45,519 nt of DNA. It comes from Rhizobium sp. Q54. GTDB lineage: Bacteria > Bacteroidota > Bacteroidia > Flavobacteriales > Flavobacteriaceae. Positions 26,563 through 35,925 of the stretch are shown piece by piece; the first letter of the stretch is position 1; the number at the start of each line of letters is the position of its first letter. Position numbers and translations under genes: made by a program. The stretch spans positions 1 to 45,519 of the forward strand of contig CALQAH020000014.1 in NCBI GenBank assembly GCA_943328505.2. Reading direction: 5' to 3'. The notes below the pieces were generated by a model that made no database searches, was not told the DNA's origin, and saw only the letters and a program-made list of their open reading frames with translations.

Positions 26563-27478
26563 CTTTTATAAACTTATCCTTAATAATATAAATAGGCCTT
26601 TTTCTAGTTTCATCATAAGTTCTCCATACATATTCTCCAATGATCCCTAGCATTAACATTATCAATCCTCCAATAATGAGTATTATTATCATTAATGGAG
26701 CCCAACCTGTAAATGGAGTATTATGTATAAATCTATTATATACAATTACTAATGCGTATAAAAAACCGAAAAAAGAAAAACAAATACCTAAAAAAGACAT
26801 TAATCGAATTGGCACATAAGAAGTATTCAATAGACCATCGATGAAATATTTTAATTTTTTTGAAAGTGACCATTGCGATTTTCCAATAGTTCTTTTTAAT
26901 CTAGTATAAGGAATAAATGCAGTATTGAAGCCTAACCATAAAACATCACCTTGAAAAAATCGATTTCTTTCATCTATTTGATTTAAAACTTCTAAAGCTT
27001 TTTTATCAATGAGCATAAAATCAAATCCACCTTTTGGCATTTTAGGGTTAACATATTGCATTAATTTATAGAAAATATTTGAAGCTTTATTAGCAATAAA
27101 ACCATCTTCTCTGTCTATTCTGTGTCCAATTACTATTTCATTTCCTTCTTTCCATTTAGCAACCATTTCATGTATTAGCGCAATCGGCTCTTGCAAATCG
27201 GCTGACAAATTTACTACGGCGTCACCTGTAACTTCTCGAAGTCCAGCAATAACTGCTGCTACTTGCCCAAAATTTCTTGAAAAAGAAATTACTTTTACAT
27301 TGTTATCTTTTTTGTGTAAAGAAATTAATTCGTTTATAGAAAGATCATCCGATCCATCATTAACAAAAATGATTTCATATTGAAATTGTAATTGAATTAC
27401 TAATTCAATAAGCTTATTATAAGTTGGAAATAATGACCCTTCATTTCTATAAACAGGAATAACAAAAGATAATTTCAT
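26555..27478 (-). CDS. Polyprenyl-phosphate glycosyltransferase (GtrB/ArnC/DPM1-like GT2)
   Basis: 307 residues. The GT2 catalytic domain (LSFVIPVYRNEGSLFP, IIFVNDGSDD, VVNLSADLQEP as the metal-binding segment, NRFFQGDVLWLGF) is followed by two C-terminal membrane helices (about 228-255 and 264-292). This is the GtrB/ArnC/DPM1 architecture that attaches a sugar to undecaprenyl phosphate. GIIGEYVWRTYDETRKRPIY is the typical C-terminal signature. The next gene encodes a GT-C-like partner. The sugar is unknown. Confidence 0.88.
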   Translation of the reverse strand: MKLSFVIPVYRNEGSLFPTYNKLIELVIQLQFQYEIIFVNDGSDDLSINELISLHKKDNNVKVISFSRNFGQVAAVIAGLREVTGDAVVNLSADLQEPIALIHEMVAKWKEGNEIVIGHRIDREDGFIANKASNIFYKLMQYVNPKMPKGGFDFMLIDKKALEVLNQIDERNRFFQGDVLWLGFNTAFIPYTRLKRTIGKSQWSLSKKLKYFIDGLLNTSYVPIRLMSFLGICFSFFGFLYALVIVYNRFIHNTPFTGWAPLMIIILIIGGLIMLMLGIIGEYVWRTYDETRKRPIYIIKDKFIKDE

Positions 27479-27507
27479 AAACGCTAAAAATTAATTTTAT
27501 AAGTTGA

Positions 27508-28065
27508 TTATTTGGGAAGGAGTTCAATAAATTTCAACATGTCTTTATTCCTTTTTTTTATATACTTTAAAGGTGACCCAATATATATTCCCCAAGAATC
27601 TACATTTTTTGTAACCAATGACATAGCTCCAATTGCAGTTCCTTCGCCTATTGTAACTCCAGGCAAAATTACACTACCAGCACCAATTATGGAATGACTC
27701 TCAAAGAGAACTGGACTATTATGGACATTTTTATATTCATTTGGTATAGTTGGACCTGTTAAAAAATTCCCAGAATAATCATCACTACTAGAATATACTG
27801 CTGTTTTAGAGCTAATACCAACAAAATCATTCAATTTAATTAATTCACTACCTATTAACGAAACATAACATGCAATATGAACATAATTCCCAATTTCTAT
27901 TCCATTTTCACCAGCAGAAATAATACAAAAATCATCAATTCTAACATTAGAACCAATAGAAATGCTTTTTGGATTATAAATCGAAACTTTATCAGAAATT
28001 AAAACATTGTTTCCAATATTTTTAAAATCGAGTTTTTCTAACTCTTCTCTACTGTAAAAACCCAT
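27508..28065 (-). CDS. Hexapeptide-repeat acyltransferase (maltose O-acetyltransferase-like)
   Basis: 185 residues with left-handed beta-helix repeats through most of the length (IGNNVLISDKVSIYNPKSISIGSN, VRIDDFCIISAGENG, SIIGAGSVILPGVTIGEGTAIGAMS). The C-terminal YIGSPLKYIKKR resembles the GxPA(K) end of NodL/LacA-type enzymes. A His in NVHNSPVLFESHSIIG is a candidate catalytic residue. It follows a VioA-like aminotransferase gene, as in loci that make N-acylated 4-amino-4,6-dideoxyhexoses; an O-acetyltransferase cannot be excluded. Confidence 0.78.
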   Translation of the reverse strand: MGFYSREELEKLDFKNIGNNVLISDKVSIYNPKSISIGSNVRIDDFCIISAGENGIEIGNYVHIACYVSLIGSELIKLNDFVGISSKTAVYSSSDDYSGNFLTGPTIPNEYKNVHNSPVLFESHSIIGAGSVILPGVTIGEGTAIGAMSLVTKNVDSWGIYIGSPLKYIKKRNKDMLKFIELLPK

Positions 28066-28157
28066 ATTTATATTTTTTTAATCCTTTGATTCTGCTATTA
28101 TTATTTTTTATTAAAAACTATTTACCGAGGTGATTTTTAATTCCTTTATTTCTTAAA

Positions 28158-29237
28158 TTAGATTTCTAAATTTGAGTTTATAATTTTACAAATTTTGCTT
28201 AATTCTTCTTTTTCCAATCCAACATATAAAGGTAAACATAAAATAGTACTCGCAATACTTTCTGAGATAGGCATTGAGTTGGCTGTTAAATATTCCAGTT
28301 TATTAAGAGATGGATAAAAATAACGTCTTGGAAAAATAGCGGCTTTATTGAGTGCTTTTTGCACTTTTAATAAACTTTCTTCTGTTTTAAAAATAACTGG
28401 ATAGTAACTATAATTCCATACGGTTGTTGTCCTCAATTTCATTTCTCGCATTTTATTAAAATCCAAATGATCTTTATAAAAATTAACCACCTTTTTTCTT
28501 TCTTCGATGATAAAATCTAAATAGGGAAAAACGGCTAAACCCATGGCAGCTTGTAATTCTGAAATTTTTCCATTGATACCAAGTCCGTGGAAGTCTAATG
28601 GACCATTATGACCGAAATTATGGCTATAGTATATTTTTTTCATTAATGAATCATCGTTACAAAATACTGCTCCTCCTTCGCCAGTATGGAAAAGTTTTGT
28701 TGCATGAAAGCTACAAGTACTAATGTCACCATATTCAAAAACCGACTTTCCATTATATTCTACACCAAAACAATGCGCAGCATCATAAATAACTTTTATA
28801 TTATTTCTTTTGGCAATTGCTTCTAATTCGATAACATGACATGGGTTTCCAAACACATGAGTAGCAAGGATTGCTGTAGTTTTTGGTGTTATTGCCGCTT
28901 CAATTTTAGTTTCATCAATGGTTAGATATTCTGGATTTATATCAACAAATATTGGTGTACAATTTTCCCAAAGTATAGATGCTGTTGTAGCTACATAACT
29001 AAAAGGAGTGGTAATCACTTCACCTCCATTTGCTAGTAATTTTAAAGCGATTTGTATCGGAATTGTTCCATTTGTTGTAATTAAAATGGAATTGGTGTTT
29101 AAATATTTTTTTAGTTTTTCTTCCAGTTCTAAAACTAATTCTCCTCTATTGGTAAGCCATTGGTTTTTCCATATCCTCTGTAAATGAGTATTGTATTCTT
29201 CAAGAGGTGGTAAAAATGTCTTGGTTACATTTATCAT
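28158..29237 (-). CDS. DegT/DnrJ/EryC1/StrS sugar aminotransferase (VioA-like)
   Basis: 359-residue PLP-dependent aminotransferase of nucleotide-4-keto sugars. The PLP lysine lies in CSFHATKLFHTGEGGAVF, with the preceding IYDAAHCFG Asp that contacts the cofactor. The start INVTKTFLPPLEEYNTHLQRIW resembles VioA-type enzymes that make dTDP-4-amino-4,6-dideoxy-D-glucose, but a LegC-like role cannot be excluded. The frame is open to a TTG at 29243; the ATG at 29237 is preferred. Gaps of 107 nt upstream and 92 nt downstream isolate the gene a little from its neighbours. Confidence 0.88.
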   Translation of the reverse strand: MINVTKTFLPPLEEYNTHLQRIWKNQWLTNRGELVLELEEKLKKYLNTNSILITTNGTIPIQIALKLLANGGEVITTPFSYVATTASILWENCTPIFVDINPEYLTIDETKIEAAITPKTTAILATHVFGNPCHVIELEAIAKRNNIKVIYDAAHCFGVEYNGKSVFEYGDISTCSFHATKLFHTGEGGAVFCNDDSLMKKIYYSHNFGHNGPLDFHGLGINGKISELQAAMGLAVFPYLDFIIEERKKVVNFYKDHLDFNKMREMKLRTTTVWNYSYYPVIFKTEESLLKVQKALNKAAIFPRRYFYPSLNKLEYLTANSMPISESIASTILCLPLYVGLEKEELSKICKIINSNLEI

Positions 29238-29350
29238 AATCAATGGAATAATTTGGATGAAAAAATATCTTTTTAAGCTTACAAATTAACAAATAATAAC
29301 GCTTTAAACATAACCTAAACCAGAATAAGTAACCATTTTTTTTTAAATAC

Positions 29351-30214
29351 TTAAATCAAATTTTGATTAACACCGATTGTCAATTCTTTATCATCAAAAT
29401 AAGTAAAGTTATGATCCTCTAAGATTTTATAAATAGCTTGTCGACAATTAAATTCGTCGTGAATTTCAATGGCAACACATTTTGTAATTGATAGATAGGA
29501 AAGATTTGCAAAATTCCCAGTAATAACTTCTTTTTCAGAGCCTTCTATATCAATTTTTAAAATATCAATAACTTCAAAATGATGTTTTTTTATCAAATAA
29601 TCAATTGAAAAAGCTTCTAAATTTGTATTATCTGATGTTTCCTCTACTCGAATTGCCCAATCATTTTTATCTCGAAAATCCCGAACAATGTTTAAAAAAG
29701 TATTCTTACTCCAAAGTCCGCCTTTTACTTTGATTACATTTTGAACCTTATTTTTCTCCAAATTATAACGCATCGATTCAAAATTAGAATCGTCTGGTTC
29801 GATACAAATGTAATTTGCATTGTCAAAGAATCGGGAGAAATATAATGAAGTTAAGCCAATATTACTGCCCGCATCAATAATATTGATTTCTTTATGGTTT
29901 GGAAAATAGTTCTTAAAGGTTGCAACAACGGGTTGGTATTCTAAATCTTTAAACACTTGACTAAATACATCTAAATCGCTTGAAGGCCTTTTTCGTGTTT
30001 TAATAGTGGCATTATATTTTGGGTAAAACGAAATGAAAGCATCGACTTCTTCAACTTTTAATATACCCTTATTCGTAATGAGGTGATAGTAATAATCATT
30101 AATGATTCGTTCTCTTTCAGAAGTAGTAATTTTAAATATTCTTTTGAACAAATACTTTAAAACCAGTATTTTGTTATCAAAATTTAATCGGTGTAGTTGA
30201 AACAGTTTTTGCAT
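29351..30214 (-). CDS. FkbM-family SAM-dependent methyltransferase
   Basis: 287 residues. The class I methyltransferase core begins with INIIDAGSNIGLTSLYFS (SAM-binding glycine motif), then YICIEPDDSNFESMRYNLE and the FkbM signature DILKIDIEGSEKEVI, and ends with VAIEIHDE. The N-terminal 100 residues are family-specific. FkbM enzymes O-methylate sugars or polyketides; here a sugar hydroxyl is the likely target. The gene is one base from asnB downstream of it on the map (upstream in transcription). Confidence 0.88.
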   Translation of the reverse strand: MQKLFQLHRLNFDNKILVLKYLFKRIFKITTSERERIINDYYYHLITNKGILKVEEVDAFISFYPKYNATIKTRKRPSSDLDVFSQVFKDLEYQPVVATFKNYFPNHKEINIIDAGSNIGLTSLYFSRFFDNANYICIEPDDSNFESMRYNLEKNKVQNVIKVKGGLWSKNTFLNIVRDFRDKNDWAIRVEETSDNTNLEAFSIDYLIKKHHFEVIDILKIDIEGSEKEVITGNFANLSYLSITKCVAIEIHDEFNCRQAIYKILEDHNFTYFDDKELTIGVNQNLI

Positions 30215-30215
30215 T

Positions 30216-31910
30216 TTATTTTAAAATTTGTGCTGTATTTATCCATTGCCAAATATGAAAGCTACTTTGATTATCCCCTTTAAAAAAAGAATTTAATTCT
30301 TTTTGCAATTCTTTTTTATCAAACCAATTATTAGTATAGAGTATTTCCACTTCTGCTTGCACCCAATCTTTTAAATCTTCAGAAAGCCATTCTCTTTGAG
30401 GGGTTTGTAAAGGTCGTTTGGGAGCTAAAACTAAATCTTTTTGGAGAAATTTTTCAGCAATTTTTCGAAGCATCCACTTTTGAATTCCATCTTTGATCTT
30501 GAAATCTTTTGGTCTGCTAAAAACATACTCAACCAATTCATAATCTAAAAAAGGTTCTCGCAATTCGGTACCATACATCATAGAAACTCTATCGTTAAAC
30601 CGAAGTGCACGTGGTATTTTAGTGTAAAACAAGTCTCTATATTGAAGATTTGATAAATCATCGTTAAAAGGTTTATTATAGACTATTTTACTATAATTTG
30701 AAGCAAAATTAGTATCTAAAACATTAGTTCTAAAAGGTGAACTTGTAACTCCTTGAATATTGTTTTGCGTGTTATTGATATAATAATCATAACCTGCCCA
30801 CGCTTCGTCAGATCCTTGTCCGTCTAACAAAACCTTAACTCCTTTAGCGCTTGCTGCTTGAAATATCTTGGAATAGGCAATAGTTGGAATGCCACCATAA
30901 GGTTCTGATTGATTTTGCGCAATTTTTAACGAAAGTTCAGGTACTTCATTTACAGAAAGCGGACAAATATTGAGATGATAAGGTCTGGTTTCTAACATTT
31001 TTTTTACCCACGTTATTTCATCATAACGTTCATCATTTGTAATAAATGTAAAAGCTTCAACGGCTGTTTTGTCGATATCTTGTTGGTCAATTAAGGCTAA
31101 AAGTATACTTGAATCTAATCCACCACTAAGATTAAAACCTACGGGAACATCGGCTCTAAAACGCAGATTTATGGCTTTTAAAAGTAATTGTGTGATGTAT
31201 TCTTCTTCATTGTTTTCAAAATGATTTTGAAGATTTGATATTCGGTCTTCAAAGCAATACCATTTCTTGATTTGAAGTGAATTGTTTTTTAGCGTTAAAA
31301 AATTTCCAGGTTCTAACTGGTGGATATTTTTCCAAAAAGTTTCATTGGGCAAACCATAACTTCCTTGTGTAAAAAAATTTGACCAAACTTTATCATGTGG
31401 CGTTTTTGGAACTCCAATAGACCAAAGTGTTTTAATTTCGGATGCAAAGTAAAAGTTGGAATTATCAAAAAAATAATAAAAGGGTTTCACTCCAAATCTA
31501 TCTCTGGCAACAAATAATGATTGCTCTTTTTTATTCCAAATAGCAAAAGAAAACATCCCATTAAACTTTTCAAGACATTTTTCTCCCCATTCTCTGTAGG
31601 CATTCAGTAAAACTTCGGTGTCAGACTTGGTTCGAAAAGTATATTTTGATTGTAATTCGCTTTTAAGCTCGATGTAATTGTAAATTTCACCATTAAAAGT
31701 CAACACATAATTATCACAATCGCTTGTAAAAGGTTGGTTGGCATCACTAGACAAATCGATAATACTCAATCTGTTTTGACCTATTGCAACTTTTTTATCG
31801 TCGCAGTAAAAATCGCTATGATCTGGACCACGATGTTTTTGGGTTTCCAACAGTATTGAGATGTTGGTTGTATTGGCATTTACACCTATAATTCCTGCTA
31901 TTCCACACAT
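30216..31910 (-). CDS. asnB: Asparagine synthase-like glutamine amidotransferase
   Basis: 564 residues. The N-terminal glutaminase domain has the nucleophile Cys2 (MCGIAGIIG), and RHGPDH-like HRGPDHSDFY, LTFNGEIYN and ARDRFGVKPFYY are present. The C-terminal synthetase domain has the PP-loop SGGLDSSILLAL and LLDGQGSDEAWAGYD. All catalytic residues look intact. In a polysaccharide locus these paralogues often amidate uronic acids or other carboxyl groups rather than aspartate. Because it is followed one base later by neuA in map order, it probably works on the same glycan. Confidence 0.9.
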   Translation of the reverse strand: MCGIAGIIGVNANTTNISILLETQKHRGPDHSDFYCDDKKVAIGQNRLSIIDLSSDANQPFTSDCDNYVLTFNGEIYNYIELKSELQSKYTFRTKSDTEVLLNAYREWGEKCLEKFNGMFSFAIWNKKEQSLFVARDRFGVKPFYYFFDNSNFYFASEIKTLWSIGVPKTPHDKVWSNFFTQGSYGLPNETFWKNIHQLEPGNFLTLKNNSLQIKKWYCFEDRISNLQNHFENNEEEYITQLLLKAINLRFRADVPVGFNLSGGLDSSILLALIDQQDIDKTAVEAFTFITNDERYDEITWVKKMLETRPYHLNICPLSVNEVPELSLKIAQNQSEPYGGIPTIAYSKIFQAASAKGVKVLLDGQGSDEAWAGYDYYINNTQNNIQGVTSSPFRTNVLDTNFASNYSKIVYNKPFNDDLSNLQYRDLFYTKIPRALRFNDRVSMMYGTELREPFLDYELVEYVFSRPKDFKIKDGIQKWMLRKIAEKFLQKDLVLAPKRPLQTPQREWLSEDLKDWVQAEVEILYTNNWFDKKELQKELNSFFKGDNQSSFHIWQWINTAQILK

Positions 31911-31911
31911 T

Positions 31912-32607
31912 TTATAAATGAATTTTAGTAAGTAGGTGTTCGGCTTTTTCCCAATCTTTTAATGTATCGATATTCACATGAAAATCGGGGTTACTTTCGA
32001 TATAAGTAATTGAGTTGCCATACAAACTTCCGTTTTTAATTACACCCGTTTTGGTGATATATATTGAACCATCACGATGAAAAGATTTAGGCAATTCTTG
32101 TCTTCTTGGAATAATTTTATCCTCGCCAGTGGCAATTTTTAATAATCCTAATTCGTTTTCTTCAAAAGCCCAATGCGGGTTATACTCGTGCGGGATTGGC
32201 AAAACACTTACTAAACTATCAGCATTGGAGGAAATAAATTTTTCAATGGCTTTATCAATAAAACCTTTATCTCTAAACGGATTTGTGGGTTGTAATAAAC
32301 AAACAGCATCAAAAAAAATATTTTGAGACTCAAAAAAAGCAATAGCATGTTGAACTACTTCTAACGAGGTTGAAGCATCTTGAGCATATTCAGCTGGACG
32401 GAGAAAAGGCGGTTTGAGTCCTGATATTTCGGCTGCAATGGCTATTTCTTCATCATCTGTAGAAACAACAATTTCACTAAGTAATTTTGAATTCTTGGCG
32501 TCATCAAGAGTATATTCAATCAAGGGTTTTCTACCAAGCAGTTTGATATTTTTTTTTGGAACACCTTTGGATCCACCTCTTGCTGGTATTAAGCCTAATA
32601 TTTTCAT
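31912..32607 (-). CDS. neuA: Acylneuraminate (nonulosonate) cytidylyltransferase
   Basis: 231 residues. Activates a nonulosonic acid with CTP to CMP-sugar. The CTP-binding N-terminus is LIPARGGSKGVPKKNIK; EIVVSTDDEEIA, RPAEYAQD, LLQPTNPFR and HVNIDTLKDWEKAE are the other conserved blocks. It overlaps the methyltransferase gene by 4 nt and forms a cassette with neuC and neuB. The exact nonulosonate (sialic, legionaminic or other) is not shown by this protein. Confidence 0.93.
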   Translation of the reverse strand: MKILGLIPARGGSKGVPKKNIKLLGRKPLIEYTLDDAKNSKLLSEIVVSTDDEEIAIAAEISGLKPPFLRPAEYAQDASTSLEVVQHAIAFFESQNIFFDAVCLLQPTNPFRDKGFIDKAIEKFISSNADSLVSVLPIPHEYNPHWAFEENELGLLKIATGEDKIIPRRQELPKSFHRDGSIYITKTGVIKNGSLYGNSITYIESNPDFHVNIDTLKDWEKAEHLLTKIHL

Positions 32608-33725
32608 TTTTTATTAAATACAAATCTGTTTTCTCCAACTCCAAATTTTTCTTTTGCAAAAGGGATATCATTGTATATTGCTTCTACTCTATCAAAATCG
32701 GTTCCGCGTTGTAATCTTTTTATATTGGTTGCACCGTTTATCTCTAATTCGGTAACCATCTCTTCGGGAGTTAATCTAGTATTAATTGGAACCATAACAT
32801 GATCAAGCATATAAAAAACTCTATTCATTGGAATTCCAAGTGAACGAAGCACATCTTGAGCATATTTCTTGTTTACATTTTTCATGATAGCTCTTAAAAT
32901 TTCGATTTTATCCCAAAATATTCCACCTGGATTTTCGATTAAATATTGCCATCCTAATCCACCACTTTTCATTACTCTAAGCTGTTCACTTATTCCTTTT
33001 TTCCAATCCTCTGTATGATGAAGAACACCATTGCTATATACAATATCAAAAGATTCATCTTCAAATGGCATATCTAAAACAGATCCTTTTATAAATTCAA
33101 TATTTAAAATTCCTGCAAGTTCGGCTCTTGCTCTTGCATCTTCCAAACCAATATCCGAAAAATCGATTCCAACGGCTTTATCGATTCCTAATAATTTCCA
33201 GGCTGCTGTATATCTTCCACCGCCACATCCTTGGTCAAGTAGCGTTAATTTTTCTATATTGTCAATTGTAATTCCATTTCTATTTAATCGTGTTTCTAAA
33301 AGGTTTTTAGCTTCTTCGAAATAACTTTTATGATTAAATTCTTTAAATAAATTTCCATAATGCTGACCTGTATGACTTTTAACTTCATCACCAAAACTTT
33401 CATCATTGAGATTTTCGAATGAAATAGTAAACAAATTATTGATTCCTTGATTTTTAACAGCACTTTGAGTGGCATCCATCAATTCGTTTAAGGCAGTAAC
33501 AAAAAGCAATATGGGATCGCTTGAAGCTTTAAAAATTCCTTCTGCTTTATGAAATAAATAAGGAACGGCTAGTATTCTGAAATAATCATGGAATTTATCA
33601 TTGGGTAATTGATTATACATTGATACAACTTCCTCGGGTGTGTTACCGTACGTTTTTGTTTGAATACAATCTACAATTTCAGCAAGCGTATTGGTGGTTC
33701 TAATATCTTTATTTTCAGGTATCAT
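32604..33725 (-). CDS. Class I SAM-dependent methyltransferase inside the neu cassette
   Basis: 373 residues. The C-terminal two thirds hold a class I methyltransferase: LLDQGCGGGRYTAAWKLLG (SAM glycine loop), VGIDFSD, EFIKGSVLDMPFEDESFDIVYSNGVLHHTED, and VMKSGG. The first 125 residues are a helical extension unlike common methyltransferases. The gene is fused into the cassette between neuC (6 nt gap) and neuA (4 nt overlap), so I infer methylation of the nonulosonic acid or its precursor. No substrate is proven. Confidence 0.85.
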   Translation of the reverse strand: MIPENKDIRTTNTLAEIVDCIQTKTYGNTPEEVVSMYNQLPNDKFHDYFRILAVPYLFHKAEGIFKASSDPILLFVTALNELMDATQSAVKNQGINNLFTISFENLNDESFGDEVKSHTGQHYGNLFKEFNHKSYFEEAKNLLETRLNRNGITIDNIEKLTLLDQGCGGGRYTAAWKLLGIDKAVGIDFSDIGLEDARARAELAGILNIEFIKGSVLDMPFEDESFDIVYSNGVLHHTEDWKKGISEQLRVMKSGGLGWQYLIENPGGIFWDKIEILRAIMKNVNKKYAQDVLRSLGIPMNRVFYMLDHVMVPINTRLTPEEMVTELEINGATNIKRLQRGTDFDRVEAIYNDIPFAKEKFGVGENRFVFNKK

Positions 33726-33731
33726 TATAAA

Positions 33732-34892
33732 TTAATAGGTTATGGTTTTGTGAAATTGCAAAGGCAAATCGTTTAATAATTTTGCTATAATAACTCCTGC
33801 ATTTCCGCCGCCATAAATTGGAGAAGTTATTCTTGTATTTTTCGAAATATTCATTTCAATAGCGGATACTATTTGATCTTCCTCATAGGAAACATCAACA
33901 ACATTTTCTCCTCTATCGCGCTTGTTTTGTCGGGAACCAATATTGACAACAGGAACACCTAAATAAGCACATTCTCGAATTCCCACACTAGAATTTCCAA
34001 TTAAACAAAGAGATGAATTGAGTAAATTTAAGAAATCATCTCCTTCCATATTTTTAAAAAAATGTACATTCTCTAGTTTAGATGTTTCTCTAAACGAACG
34101 AATTCCAGACGAAGTTCCATCAGCACCAGCATCAACATTGGGCCAAAACCAAAGTGTTGGTTTATTGATTCTTTGAATAGCTCTTAAAGTAGCTTCAATA
34201 TGTTTTCTAGAATCTTGGTATTCATTGGTTACGGGATGTTGCATGACTACAATATAACCCTCTTTCAAATCAGGTTGTGATCCTACTCCACCATATTTTT
34301 GATAGGGATTGAAAGTCAAGGATTTATTTTTGGCTACTTCTTGAGCAATGTCTATTGAAGGGCAACCTGTATTGAAAACCATATCTGGATTTTCTCCTAA
34401 TTGGAGAACTCTCTTTTTGGCATTTTCGGAAGCAACAAAGTGATAATCTGCCAATTTAGTAATGGAATGTCTCACTTTTTCATCAATATTACCAGTAACT
34501 TCTCCACCTTGAATATGAGCCAAAGGTATATTCATGTACGATGCAGAAATTGCAGTTGCCATGGTTTCAAATCTATCAGCAACCGTAACTACAATATCAG
34601 GCCTAAGATTATCAAACACTGTTGATAATTCTAGAATTCCTATACCGGTTGTTTTTGCCGCAGCTGTTAAGTTTTCACCTTCTAAAACATTAAAAACTTT
34701 AGCCGCTATTTTAAATCCGTCTTTTTCAATATAATTTATAGCGCTACCATATCTTTCAAGCAAGGCAGAAGCAGCAACTATTAATTGCAACTCCAATTTT
34801 GGATGATTTTGTATAGCTGTTAAAACAGTTTTAACTCTACTATAGGAAGGTCTTGCTGTAATCACTACAGCTATTTTTCTAATGCTACTCAT
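33732..34892 (-). CDS. neuC: UDP-N-acetylglucosamine 2-epimerase, hydrolysing (NeuC/LegG type)
   Basis: 386 residues, GT-B-like fold. Conserved blocks are VVITARPSYSRVKTVL, ADRFETMATAISASYMNIP, LAHIQGGEVTGNIDEKVRH and GNSSVGIRECAYLGVPVVNIG. It releases an N-acetylmannosamine-type sugar from a UDP-sugar; if the substrate is UDP-diNAc-bacillosamine the product leads to legionaminic acid. Start overlaps the end of neuB by 4 nt. Length is normal. Confidence 0.92.
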   Translation of the reverse strand: MSSIRKIAVVITARPSYSRVKTVLTAIQNHPKLELQLIVAASALLERYGSAINYIEKDGFKIAAKVFNVLEGENLTAAAKTTGIGILELSTVFDNLRPDIVVTVADRFETMATAISASYMNIPLAHIQGGEVTGNIDEKVRHSITKLADYHFVASENAKKRVLQLGENPDMVFNTGCPSIDIAQEVAKNKSLTFNPYQKYGGVGSQPDLKEGYIVVMQHPVTNEYQDSRKHIEATLRAIQRINKPTLWFWPNVDAGADGTSSGIRSFRETSKLENVHFFKNMEGDDFLNLLNSSLCLIGNSSVGIRECAYLGVPVVNIGSRQNKRDRGENVVDVSYEEDQIVSAIEMNISKNTRITSPIYGGGNAGVIIAKLLNDLPLQFHKTITY

Positions 34893-35905
34893 TCTATATC
34901 TTCTTCATTCAAAAAATCCCATTTGGATTTATTGCACTTAAGTTTTTTACCGATTACTTCTTGAAATTTAATGGCTGAAATTCCAAAACCTGAAGGTTTT
35001 TTTGTTTCTAAATCATCAAAAGTGATAAGGTGTCCAATTGCTAGGTTTTTGTTTAATGCCAACGATTTTCCAAAGATAGCTTTTAGTTCTTGGAAGTTTT
35101 CGTTATTATTTTTATCCATTGGGTTATTTAGGGCAATACTAATTTTTTCAACTGCTGCTACAAGTAATTTTGTTTGTTCAATTGTTAGCGATGCAATTGT
35201 ATCAGGACCAAACATTTCTTTATGAAAAACTACATGAAATTCTAAAATTTCGGCTCCAAGTGCTACTGCAGCAATCCCAGTAGAAAAAAAGGATGAATGA
35301 TCTGAAAAACCCACGGGCACATTATAACGCTCTTTTAATTCATTGATGACATTCAATCCGTATTGTTCTGGTTTTGTAGGATAGGCTGTGGTGCATTGCA
35401 AAATGGAAAAAGTTGCATTTTTATTTTTTAAAAAACGAACTGTTTCATCCAATTCTGAAAAACTACTCATTCCTGATGAAATGATTATTGGTTTTCCTGT
35501 TTTGCAAATTTTTTCTAATAAAAGTAAATTATTAACTTCTCCAGAACCAATTTTATAGCTGTGAACACCTATTTCTTCAAGCCAATCCACCGCAAGATTA
35601 CTAAAGGGTGAACAAATGAAATCGAGACCTACTTCATCACAATGTTGCTTTATTTCTTTCCATTGTTCTAATGAAAATTCCATTCTTTTCCAGTAATCAA
35701 ATCGAGTAGCATCTTCTTTAGAAAATTTTACACGAAAAGGTTCATGAATACTACTTTCTGCTTCAGCTATGTGCATTTGGAATTTAATTGCCTGAACACC
35801 TGTTGCGGCAACTGCATCAATGTAGGAATGCAAGATTCCCAAACTTCCGTCGTGTGCTTGAGCAATTTCGGCAATTAAATAAGGTTTGTTTTTCATTAGA
35901 TTCAT
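34889..35905 (-). CDS. neuB: N-acetylneuraminate / nonulosonate synthase
   Basis: 338 residues. Condenses a six-carbon N-acylamino sugar with phosphoenolpyruvate to the nine-carbon acid. The TIM-barrel domain has the signature AEIAQAHDGSLG, AIKFQMH, SYKIGSGEVNNLLLLE, PIIISSGMSS, LQCTTAYPT and VGFSDHS, and the C-terminal SAF antifreeze-like domain covers about residues 275-335 (FGKSLALNKNLAIG). A second ATG at 35896 (MKNKPYLIAEI) may be the true start. Overlaps neuC by 4 nt. Confidence 0.93.
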   Translation of the reverse strand: MNLMKNKPYLIAEIAQAHDGSLGILHSYIDAVAATGVQAIKFQMHIAEAESSIHEPFRVKFSKEDATRFDYWKRMEFSLEQWKEIKQHCDEVGLDFICSPFSNLAVDWLEEIGVHSYKIGSGEVNNLLLLEKICKTGKPIIISSGMSSFSELDETVRFLKNKNATFSILQCTTAYPTKPEQYGLNVINELKERYNVPVGFSDHSSFFSTGIAAVALGAEILEFHVVFHKEMFGPDTIASLTIEQTKLLVAAVEKISIALNNPMDKNNNENFQELKAIFGKSLALNKNLAIGHLITFDDLETKKPSGFGISAIKFQEVIGKKLKCNKSKWDFLNEEDIE

Positions 35906-35925
35906 TAGATGTTAAAGTAAAAATA

